Positions 37,220 through 44,922 of a DNA stretch of 64,000 bases are shown here, piece by piece. The position numbers were made by a program, and so were the translations under genes. Position 1 is the stretch's first letter. Every line of letters begins with the position of its first letter. A model generated the notes under the pieces. That model was not told the DNA's origin. It saw only the letters and a program-made list of their open reading frames with translations, and did not search any database. This DNA comes from Gammaproteobacteria bacterium HGW-Gammaproteobacteria-2 (GTDB lineage Bacteria > Pseudomonadota > Gammaproteobacteria > Xanthomonadales > Xanthomonadaceae), in NCBI GenBank assembly GCA_002840015.1, contig PGZE01000024.1, positions 1 through 64,000 on the forward strand, in the 5' to 3' direction.

Positions 37220-37748
37220 TTACACCCTCCCCGAAGCATCACTATCTGCACACGGCAGGCATTCCAGACCAGAAACAGGGACTTGACGCTGTCTTGCTGC
37301 TCTTTGATACCGGCTGCCACAGGCTGCCACAGGCTGCATTGTGGAAAAAACGGCTGGCCGCTCATACGACTTTGCAAGACAAATCGCAAAAGCGATACAT
37401 ACCACTTCAGCTTTTACGGCCAGCCAAAATGTAACTTGAGTGATTTGCACACACATCAATGCATATTTGCGCCTGAACCATGCCATTCGTCACATGACGC
37501 GTGACGATGGACATTGCACCATGCAAGGCCTGAGCAACGTGTCATGGCAGGCTTGGCGATCCAACCAATGTATTGGTTTAGCCAGTCCTTCATGTTTTCA
37601 CATTGCCCGGTTGCGGGCAGTGCGTGTCTGAGGCACAGGCATCACGCAAGGCTGCAGATTGTCCGTCAATGCTGCGCCGCAACACTGCTTGCGCATTGCA
37701 AACCATTGTTTTTCACTGGCCCAATGGGTCTACAACGGGAGCAAAACC
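37220..37748. other. intergenic region upstream of the TldD/E-MoxR cluster
   Basis: A 529-nt divergent gap with no convincing gene. It contains a short direct repeat of GGCTGCCACA (37312-37337), an inverted pair GGCTGGCCG/CGGCCAGCC near 37350 and 37417, and a perfect small palindrome at 37563-37578. Promoters for both flanking units must lie here but cannot be pinpointed. Confidence 0.5.
37563..37578. promoter_or_regulatory. candidate operator palindrome
   Basis: AACCAAT-GT-ATTGGTT is a perfect 7-bp inverted repeat with a 2-nt centre, 171 nt upstream of the TldD-like reading frame. No known regulator motif was recognised. Confidence 0.3.
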
Positions 37749-37826
37749 ATGGATCGACGTAGTTTTCTGACCGTCACTGGCCTCGGCACGGCCAGCCTGA
37801 TGATCCCCATTTCCGGCCGATTGATT
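37749..37826 (+). pseudogene. orphaned Tat-type signal sequence of the TldD-like gene
   Basis: From ATG 37749 the frame reads MDRRSFLTVTGLGTASLMIP and continues to RLIAA, a twin-arginine-type signal. It then turns to nonsense, because the TldD body continues in a different frame from about 37825. The two pieces belong to one ancestral gene. Confidence 0.6.
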
Positions 37827-39309
37827 GCTGCCTGCTGCGGGCGCCACCTATTGCGATGTCCGCATTGGCCGCTACCTGCGGCAGTTCGTGATCACCCGCG
37901 AGGACAAGGTACAAAACGTGGTCAATACCGAATCCATCGGAACCGGTGTGCGCGTGATCGCCAATGGCACCTGGGGCTTTGCTGCCACTGATGACCTCAG
38001 CCCGAGTGGCGTGCGCAAGGCGGCGCAGCAGGCGGTCGCGGTGGCCAAGGCCAACTCGATCACGCAGACTGCGCCGGTGCAACTGGCACCAACACCCGGT
38101 GTCGGTGAGGTGTCCTGGGCTACACCAATCAAGAAAAACGCGATGGAAGTACCGATCAAGGATAAGGTCGATCTGCTGTTGTCGGTAAACGCGGCAGCCA
38201 TGGCGGCTGGCGCCAACTTCGTCAATTCCATGATGTTCGTGGTCAACGAGCAAAAATATTTCGCCTCCACCGACGGCTCATACATCGATCAGGATGTGCA
38301 TCGGCTGTGGGTTCCGTTCAGCGCAACCGCGATCGACAAGGCCACTGGCAAGTTCCGCAGCCGTGCCGGGCTGTCATCGCCGGTTGGCATGGGCTATGAA
38401 TATCTTGATGCACGCGCCGAGGATCGCATCGAAATGCCCGGCGGCGTGATTGGCTATGGCAATTCCTACAACCTGATGGAAGATGCCGTTGCGGCAGCCA
38501 AGCAGGCACAGGAAAAGCTCAAGGCAACCAGCGTAAAGGCCGGCAAATACGACCTGATGCTTGATCCCGGCCACCTGTGGTTGACCATTCACGAGTCGGT
38601 TGGCCACCCGCTGGAGCTCGACCGTGTACTGGGTTACGAGGCCAACTTTGCCGGCACCAGTTTCGCCACGCTCGACAAGCGCGATGCCGGCTTCCGCTAC
38701 GGCAGCGACAAGGTCACCCTGTTTGCCGACAAAGTGCAGCCGGGCAGCCTCGGCGCGGTCGGTTATGACGATGAAGGCGTCAAGACCCGGCGCTGGGATC
38801 TGGTCAAGGACGGCATCCTGGTCAACTATCAGGCGATCCGCGACCAGGCCCACATCATCGGTGAAAAGGCATCGCATGGCTGTTGTTACGCCGACTCCTG
38901 GTCGAGCGTGCAATTCCAGCGCATGGCCAATGTGTCGCTCGCGCCGGGCAAGGAAAAACTCAGCCCGAACGACATGCTGAAGGATATCGAAAACGGCATT
39001 TTCATCGTCGGCAACGGCTCGTTTTCAATCGATCAGCAACGTTACAACGCCCAATTCGGCGGCCAGCTTTTTTACGAAATCAAGAACGGCAAGATCACCC
39101 AGATGCTGGAGGACGTGGCCTACCAGATGCGCACGCCGGAGTTCTGGAACTCCTGCGTCGCCGTGTGCGACGAGTCCGATTACCGGCTCGGCGGCTCGTT
39201 CTTCGACGGCAAGGGGCAACCGTCCCAGGTTTCGGCCGTGTCGCACGGCGCCAGCACGGCGCGCTTCAACGGCGCCAATGTCATCAACACTGCACGCAGC
39301 CTTGGCTGA
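37825..39309 (+). CDS. TldD-family metalloprotease, 5' end broken
   Basis: A TldD/PmbA-family subunit of about 494 residues from a possible TTG at 37825. It has the zinc motif HESVGHPLE (in LTIHESVGHPLELDR, about 252-266), the TldD variant of HExxxH. AAGATYCDVRIGRYLRQF at the start and the C-terminal DYRLGGSFFDGKG are collinear with family members. Tat signal and body lie in different frames, and roughly 25 residues normally between them are missing, so export is doubtful. TldD works with TldE to cut unfolded or leader peptides. First gene of the cluster; the TldE-like gene follows after 26 nt. Confidence 0.8.
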   Translation: MLPAAGATYCDVRIGRYLRQFVITREDKVQNVVNTESIGTGVRVIANGTWGFAATDDLSPSGVRKAAQQAVAVAKANSITQTAPVQLAPTPGVGEVSWATPIKKNAMEVPIKDKVDLLLSVNAAAMAAGANFVNSMMFVVNEQKYFASTDGSYIDQDVHRLWVPFSATAIDKATGKFRSRAGLSSPVGMGYEYLDARAEDRIEMPGGVIGYGNSYNLMEDAVAAAKQAQEKLKATSVKAGKYDLMLDPGHLWLTIHESVGHPLELDRVLGYEANFAGTSFATLDKRDAGFRYGSDKVTLFADKVQPGSLGAVGYDDEGVKTRRWDLVKDGILVNYQAIRDQAHIIGEKASHGCCYADSWSSVQFQRMANVSLAPGKEKLSPNDMLKDIENGIFIVGNGSFSIDQQRYNAQFGGQLFYEIKNGKITQMLEDVAYQMRTPEFWNSCVAVCDESDYRLGGSFFDGKGQPSQVSAVSHGASTARFNGANVINTARSLG

Positions 39310-39335
39310 TCTGCCCTTTATTTGGAGAACTCACA

Positions 39336-40685
39336 ATGAGCATGTTCACTGAGGCGCAAGCCAAGGCCATCCTGGATAAGGTCATCAAGCTGTCGGTAGC
39401 TGACGAGTGCATCGCGACGCTTAACGGTTCCACTTCCGGCAATGTGCGCTTTGCCCTGAACAACGTGTCCACCAGCGGTGTCGTCAGCAACACCGATCTG
39501 GCGGTACAGGTTGCCTTTGGCAAGCGCGTCGGCACTGCCACCATCAACGCCTTCGACGATGTCTCGCTGGAACGCGTGGTGCGTCGCGCCGAAGAGCTGG
39601 CCAAGCTGGCGCCGGAGAACCCGGAGTTTGTCCCTGCCATCGACAAGCAAACCTACAGCGCAACACCGACGTTTGTGCAGAGCACCGCTGACATCGACCC
39701 CACGTATCGCGCCAAAGTGGCGAGCGATTCGATTGCGCCGTGCAAGGCAGAAAATCTCGTTGCAGCCGGTTTCCTCGAAGATGGTCAGGGCTTTACCGCC
39801 ATTGCCAACAGCAAAGGCAACTTCGGCTACCAGAAAACCACCGATCTGGATTACACCTGTACGGTGCGCACTGAAGACGGCACCGGCTCGGGCTGGGTGG
39901 CGCGCAACCTCGCTGATTCGACGCAGTTCAATGCCAGCAACGAAATCCGTACCGCCATCGCCAAAGCCAAAGGCTCGGCCAACGCCAAGGCGCTGGAACC
40001 TGGCAAATACACGGTTATTCTGGAACCCGCTGCGACCGCAGGACTGCTGCTGTTCATGCTGTTCGGTTTTGATGCTCGCCAAGCCGACGAAGGCCGCAGC
40101 TTTCTATCAAAAAAGGGCGGTGGCAATCGCCTCGGCGCACAGGTTTTCGACTCTCGCATCAACGCCTTTTCCGACCCTTCGCACGCTGGCCTTGCCACCC
40201 TGCCATGGGATGAGGACGGCCTGCCGCGCCAGAAACTGGCCATCATCGAAAACGGCGTGGTCAAACACCTCAACTACTCGCGTTTCTGGGCACAAAAGCA
40301 GGGCAAGCCGGTTGTTGCACAGCCGGGCAACGTGATCATGAGCGGTGGCGACAAATCCACCGAAGAACTGGTCGCATCGACCCGCCGCGGCATCCTGGTC
40401 ACGCGCACCTGGTATATCCGCATGGTTGACCCACAAACCGTATTGCTCACCGGCCTCACCCGCGATGGCACTTTTTACATTGAGGACGGCGAGATCAAGC
40501 ACCCGATCAAGAACTTCCGCTTCAACGAATCGCCGGTCATCATGCTCAACAATGTTGAAGAACTGGGCAAGACCGAGCGGGTCAGCAGTGGTGCAGGTGT
40601 TGGTGGCGGCCCTGGCCTTGCGATGATGGTGCCGGCAATGAAGGTGCGCGACTTTACCTTCACCTCACTGTCGGATGCGGTGTGA
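39336..40685 (+). CDS. TldE/PmbA-like partner subunit
   Basis: A 449-residue TldD/PmbA-family protein lacking the HExxxH zinc motif, the mark of the TldE (PmbA) half of the heterodimer. VQVAFGKRVGTATINAFDD (about 67-85), FGYQKTTDLDYTCTVRTEDGTGSGW and GVGGGPGLAMMVP at the C-terminus are recognisable. The TTTGGAGAA site at 39321-39329 sets the ATG at 39336. No signal peptide is present, in contrast to the ancestral Tat signal of its TldD neighbour. The pair would form a peptidase that trims small or unfolded peptides. Confidence 0.8.
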   Translation: MSMFTEAQAKAILDKVIKLSVADECIATLNGSTSGNVRFALNNVSTSGVVSNTDLAVQVAFGKRVGTATINAFDDVSLERVVRRAEELAKLAPENPEFVPAIDKQTYSATPTFVQSTADIDPTYRAKVASDSIAPCKAENLVAAGFLEDGQGFTAIANSKGNFGYQKTTDLDYTCTVRTEDGTGSGWVARNLADSTQFNASNEIRTAIAKAKGSANAKALEPGKYTVILEPAATAGLLLFMLFGFDARQADEGRSFLSKKGGGNRLGAQVFDSRINAFSDPSHAGLATLPWDEDGLPRQKLAIIENGVVKHLNYSRFWAQKQGKPVVAQPGNVIMSGGDKSTEELVASTRRGILVTRTWYIRMVDPQTVLLTGLTRDGTFYIEDGEIKHPIKNFRFNESPVIMLNNVEELGKTERVSSGAGVGGGPGLAMMVPAMKVRDFTFTSLSDAV

Positions 40686-40747
40686 TTGCAAGCCCATCAA
40701 AGCATTAGTGCTTGCCACCCAGAGGCGGCTTTTGGTCCGCCCCTGGG

Positions 40748-41026
40748 TACTCTCGCCAGGACGCCAAGAGCGCCAAGGAAAGCAAAAGGATGGGCAAGAC
40801 GAAATCGGCAGGCCGGTTGTCGACGCCGCCGTGTCAACCCAGCGGGCGCGGCCCCGGTCTCGGAGACGGTCCACGAGGTGCTGGCACATCAACTGGTTTG
40901 TGCCGTGCCGGCACACGGTTTGAGTATCTACGCAATTAGCGAGGCGATCATGAAGAACAAGATCACTCAAACTGTCAATCGCCTTCACCAAAGATTGATG
41001 GCTTCCTTGGCGCCTTGGCGAGAGCA
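40748..41026. repeat. GCCAAG-type inverted repeats around a gene remnant
   Basis: Left end GTACTCTCGCCAGGACGCCA... to GGAAAGC (40748-40784) and right end GCTTCCTTGGCGCC... to GAGAGCA (41001-41026) are inverted copies. They belong to the repeat family seen at 23811-23894. They enclose 216 nt with traces of coding sequence. Confidence 0.65.
40790..40995 (+). pseudogene. GxxExxY-family gene remnant
   Basis: DEIGRPVVDAAV is read from 40798 to 40833. After a frame change at about 40833, VNPAGAAPVSETVHEVLAHQL (40833-40895) continues. Together they follow the N-terminal half of GxxExxY proteins (EIGxxVVDAAxxVH..LGPG.LExVYExxLAHEL). The C-terminal half is not recognisable. The remnant sits inside the inverted repeat pair. 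Confidence 0.5.
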
Positions 41027-41068
41027 CATGCCTGACAATGGACCTGTTCACATGCCCGGAAACAGCCC

Positions 41069-41779
41069 ATGGATCGCAAGCAATTTCTGAAATTGATGAC
41101 GGGCGCTGCCGGAACTCTGCTGGCAGCGCCGTTTTCCTCAAAACAGGCACGCGCGGCACCAGCGGAATACGACTTCTGGTTTACCCGGCTGATGTACGAA
41201 TCAGGTGATTGGGATGTCGATGAGCGCATGCCATCGAACCTGATCGACGCGCTGCTGCAATACACGCATCTGCGGGTCGATCCGAAGGAGCAGATCATTG
41301 CCCTGGCCGACCCGCGCATGCTGAACGCGCCGATGTGCTACCTGGCCGGTCACAAGCTGGTCGAGTTCAATGCCGATGAACGGCGCAATTTTGAGCGCTA
41401 CGTGCGTAACGGTGGATTTGTTTTTGTCGACGACTGCAACCACGACATTGATGGCCTGTTCGCACGTTCGTTCGAAACCCAGATGGCCGACATATTCGGT
41501 GCCGATGCCTTGCAAAAGCTGCCGAAACGGCATCCGATCTATCGCAGTTTTTTTGCCTTTGATGGCCCGCCGACCACCAGCTTCGAGCTCAATGGCTGGG
41601 GCGATGATCTGGTGCATGATTACCTCAAGGGCATCCATGTCGATGGCCGCCTTGGCGTGCTGTACAGCAACAAAGACTACGGCTGCGAATGGGATTACGA
41701 CTGGCGCAACAAGCGCTGGCTGGCCGAGGACAACACCCGCTTTGCCGTCAATATCGTCATGTATGCGCTGAGCGCATGA
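41069..41779 (+). CDS. DUF4159 protein with Tat-like signal
   Basis: A 236-residue protein. The N-terminus MDRKQFLKLMTGAAGTLLAA resembles a twin-arginine signal (RK variant). The mature part is DUF4159: the YDFWFTRLMYESGDWDVD start, the LADPRML block, and the FERYVRNGGFVFVDDCNHD strand (about 110-128), which resembles a GATase/ThuA-like fold. The role is unknown in the family. It opens the second half of the cluster; moxR follows after 16 nt. Confidence 0.8.
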   Translation: MDRKQFLKLMTGAAGTLLAAPFSSKQARAAPAEYDFWFTRLMYESGDWDVDERMPSNLIDALLQYTHLRVDPKEQIIALADPRMLNAPMCYLAGHKLVEFNADERRNFERYVRNGGFVFVDDCNHDIDGLFARSFETQMADIFGADALQKLPKRHPIYRSFFAFDGPPTTSFELNGWGDDLVHDYLKGIHVDGRLGVLYSNKDYGCEWDYDWRNKRWLAEDNTRFAVNIVMYALSA

Positions 41780-41795
41780 ACCAGGAGTTCGTTGC

Positions 41796-42797
41796 ATGAG
41801 TACACCGCTTACCGAAGCCACCATCAGCGCCGAAATTGGCCGCCTGAGCCAGTTGCGTGCGGCCATCGAGCGTGCGGTTATCGGACAAAGCGAGGTGGTC
41901 GAGCAGCTGTTGATCACGCTGTTGGCTGGTGGTCACTGCCTGCTGGAAGGCGCACCCGGGCTGGGTAAAACTTTGCTTGTTCGTACACTGGGCCAGGCGC
42001 TGGCTCTGGACTTCCATCGCGTGCAGTTCACCCCTGACCTGATGCCCAGCGACATTATCGGCACCGAAATACTGGAAGAAGACCACGGCACCGGCCGTCG
42101 TCATTTCAAGTTTCAACCCGGCCCGGTGTTCACCCATCTGCTGCTCGCCGATGAGCTCAACCGCACCCCGCCAAAAACCCAGGCCGCATTGCTTGAGGCG
42201 ATGCAGGAGCACACCGTCAGCTATGCCGGTGTCACCCATCCCCTGCCGGAACCGTTCTTCGTCCTCGCCACGCAAAACCCGCTGGAACAGGCGGGTACCT
42301 ACCCCTTGCCCGAGGCGCAGCTCGACCGCTTCTTGCTGCATGTCCGCGTGGATTACCCCAACGAAGCGCAGGAGCAAAATATCCTTACCATGACCACCGG
42401 CTCGCACTCGGAGCGGGTGACACCGGTAATGAGCGGTGATGAATTGCTGCATCTGCAACGGCTGGTGCGCGACGTGCCCATCTCCGATGACCTAACGCTC
42501 TGGATCACGCGGCTGGTTCGTGCCAGCCGACCTCAGGACAGCACCCTCGAACCCGTCCGGCAGTGGGTACGCTGGGGTGCCGGGCCGCGCGCCGGGCAGG
42601 CACTGGTGTTGGCGGCCAAGGCGCGTGCGCTGCTGCATGGCCGTCTGGCCGCCACGCGTGAGGATGTAAAGGCTCTTGCCGCACCCGTCATGCGCCATCG
42701 TCTGCTGCTGTCGTTTGTTGCCGAAGCCGAGCGACGCAGTGCCGACGATGTGATCGCGGCACTGCTTGAGGCCGTGCCCTACCCCGATGGCAAATAA
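41796..42797 (+). CDS. MoxR-type AAA+ ATPase
   Basis: A 333-residue AAA+ protein of the MoxR family, chaperone-like ATPases that work with von Willebrand factor A or DUF58 partners. Walker A is EGAPGLGKT (about 51-59), Walker B LLADELNRTPPKTQAALLEAMQE (about 115-137), sensor 1 ATQNPLEQAGTYPLPEAQLDRF (about 161-182). CAGGAG precedes the ATG. Its stop overlaps the DUF58 start by 1 nt. Confidence 0.92.
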   Translation: MSTPLTEATISAEIGRLSQLRAAIERAVIGQSEVVEQLLITLLAGGHCLLEGAPGLGKTLLVRTLGQALALDFHRVQFTPDLMPSDIIGTEILEEDHGTGRRHFKFQPGPVFTHLLLADELNRTPPKTQAALLEAMQEHTVSYAGVTHPLPEPFFVLATQNPLEQAGTYPLPEAQLDRFLLHVRVDYPNEAQEQNILTMTTGSHSERVTPVMSGDELLHLQRLVRDVPISDDLTLWITRLVRASRPQDSTLEPVRQWVRWGAGPRAGQALVLAAKARALLHGRLAATREDVKALAAPVMRHRLLLSFVAEAERRSADDVIAALLEAVPYPDGK

Positions 42798-43732
42798 TGG
42801 CGGTACACGTGCCCGACCATGATGGGCAAGCTGATTTCGACCTGATACCGCCGGTAGTGCGGGCGCGCTTGCGTACCCTGCATTTGCGCATGCGGCGGCC
42901 AACGCACACCCCTGGCATCGGCCTGCAAAGCAGCCGCAATCAAGGGCCGGGGCTGGAGTTTGCCCAGTATCGTGCTTATCAGCCGGGCGATGACCCACGC
43001 AGCGTCGACTGGAAACTGTACGCCCGTTCGGACCGTCACTTTGTGCGCGAGGCCGAGCGCGAAAGCCCGCTCACCGTGTGGTTGCTGATTGACGCCTCGG
43101 CATCAATGGCGCAAAGCGACCCCGACAATCCCGCGTTGACGCGCCTTGCTGCGGCACGCAGCATTGCCGCCTGTGTTCTGGAATTGGCGCTGGCGCAGGG
43201 TGAACGCTTCGGTGTGGTGGCGGTGAATGATCGCGGCATTGATCTGCTGCCCGCAGGCAGCGGCACCCGGCAACGGGATCGCTGCCTGCGGCAACTGCAC
43301 GCATTGCAGGCACAAGGCCAATGGCCGGACGAAACCGCATTGCAACCGCTATGGCAACACCTTGGCGCCAACGCACTGGTGCTGCTGCTTTCGGATGGGT
43401 TTGACGAAGCCGGCGTGGCACTGGCCGAGCGCCTGGCGGCGGCCCGACGTGAATTGCGTTTTATCCAGATACTCAGCGTTGGTGAGCGCGATTTTCCGTT
43501 TCGCGGCGATTTCCGTTTCCGTGACCCGGAAACCGGCGATGAAGTGCTGGGCAATGCCGAGGCCATGCGCGCGGATTATCTCGCCCGCTTCGCCGAGGCG
43601 CGTGCGCAATTGCAATCGCGCCTCACCGCCAGCGGCATCGATTTGGCCACCCTGTTTCTGGATCAGCCGGTCGATACGCCGTTGCAACAGTTGTTTGCAG
43701 ATCGTGCAGCTACCGGTGTAGGTCAGCGATGA
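42797..43732 (+). CDS. DUF58 protein (VWA-like)
   Basis: A 311-residue protein. GPGLEFAQYRAYQPGDDPRSVDWKLYARSDRHFVREAERE (about 50-89) is the DUF58 hallmark. WLLIDASASMA then gives a MIDAS-like DxSxS metal site (about 95-105). The last third contains LLLSDGFDEAG. It is the usual partner of MoxR and is believed to bind client proteins through its VWA-like fold. Its end overlaps the next gene by 4 nt. Confidence 0.88.
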   Translation: MAVHVPDHDGQADFDLIPPVVRARLRTLHLRMRRPTHTPGIGLQSSRNQGPGLEFAQYRAYQPGDDPRSVDWKLYARSDRHFVREAERESPLTVWLLIDASASMAQSDPDNPALTRLAAARSIAACVLELALAQGERFGVVAVNDRGIDLLPAGSGTRQRDRCLRQLHALQAQGQWPDETALQPLWQHLGANALVLLLSDGFDEAGVALAERLAAARRELRFIQILSVGERDFPFRGDFRFRDPETGDEVLGNAEAMRADYLARFAEARAQLQSRLTASGIDLATLFLDQPVDTPLQQLFADRAATGVGQR

Positions 43733-44922
43733 GTATCGGCCTGCTGTTTCCCGCCGCACTGGCTGCACTGGCAGCGCTGGCGCTGCCGCTGCTGATTCAC
43801 CTGACCCGGCGCAGCGAGCGCCAATTGATGGCATTCGCCGCGCTGCGCTGGCTGCGCGCGAAGGAGCGCGCCCGGCGCCGGCTGCGCATCGACGAATGGC
43901 TGTTGCTGGCACTGCGCTTGCTGTTGCTGACAGCGGTGGTGCTGCTGCTGGCGCAACCAATGTGGTTTGGCAAAAGCAGCGACCACGCGTGGGTGGTGGT
44001 GGTGCCCGGTGCCAATCCCGATGCAGTCATCGATGACCCGACATTGCGCGATGCCAGTTGGCATTGGTTGGCACCCGGATTTCCGGCGTTCGACAGCGCA
44101 CAACTGCAAACCGCATCGGCGACCGCCAGCCTGCTGCGCGAACTCGATGCCACACTGGCTGCCAGCCAATCACTCACGGTCATCGTCCCCGAACGATTGC
44201 CCGGTCTGGATGCGCAGCGCATCACGCTGAGCCGCACAGTGGATTGGCGCATCGTCGCTGCGCGACCGGATGTTGGCGAAACCGAACAAGTCACGCCACG
44301 CACGCAAACCGTGGCGATCCGTCATGACCTTGCCCACGCCGAGATCAGTCGTTACTTTGATGCCGCAGCCAAGGCGTGGAATGCAGGCACAGAGGATCAT
44401 GTTGACGCATCCGCCAAACCGTCATTTGTGATTGACACCGCAAGGACGGATGTCGCGCTACCAGCCAACAGCGACTGGCTGCTGTGGCTTTCCAGCGAGG
44501 CGTTGCCACCGGCCAACGAACGCTGGCTTGCCGCCGGTGGCAACGTATTGCGTGCAAGTGATGCGGCGGCAATCGCCGCTGCTGACAGGGTCGAACTCTG
44601 GCGCAGCCAGCAGACCGACACCTGGCTTTCAGCGCAGCGCAGCGGCAAGGGCCGATTACTGATCGTGCATGGCGCGCTCGATCTTGCGCAATTGCCCGAG
44701 TTGCTGAACCCCGAGTTCCCGACGCTGCTGCGCGGTTGGCTGAATCCGCCGGCACCTACAGCAGATCAGGCGATGGCAAAAGACGCCATGCCAACGCAAG
44801 GCATGGCGGCATGGCCGCCTCATGGCGAGCCGCTGCGCGAGGCGATGATCTGGTTGATCGCCGCCCTGTGGCTGCTCGAACGGCTGCTTGCCAGCAACCG
44901 CCGCAAAGCGAGCCGGGCATGA
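43729..44922 (+). CDS. BatA-like N-terminal domain membrane protein
   Basis: A 397-residue protein. The N-terminus is the aerotolerance-regulator BatA domain: helix FPAALAALAALALPLLIHL, then RRSERQLMAFAALRWLR, then a second helix (about 62-83). The large middle part (about 90-355) is periplasmic and VWA-like in layout but lacks an obvious MIDAS. A final helix lies near 373-388. It overlaps both neighbours by 4 nt, so translation of the series is coupled. Confidence 0.8.
   Translation: MSIGLLFPAALAALAALALPLLIHLTRRSERQLMAFAALRWLRAKERARRRLRIDEWLLLALRLLLLTAVVLLLAQPMWFGKSSDHAWVVVVPGANPDAVIDDPTLRDASWHWLAPGFPAFDSAQLQTASATASLLRELDATLAASQSLTVIVPERLPGLDAQRITLSRTVDWRIVAARPDVGETEQVTPRTQTVAIRHDLAHAEISRYFDAAAKAWNAGTEDHVDASAKPSFVIDTARTDVALPANSDWLLWLSSEALPPANERWLAAGGNVLRASDAAAIAAADRVELWRSQQTDTWLSAQRSGKGRLLIVHGALDLAQLPELLNPEFPTLLRGWLNPPAPTADQAMAKDAMPTQGMAAWPPHGEPLREAMIWLIAALWLLERLLASNRRKASRA

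Noticed and set aside
37312-37337. Short direct repeats of GGCTGCCACA as a CRISPR or iteron array
   Set aside because: Only two full units and one partial with no spacers, and no cas or replication gene nearby.
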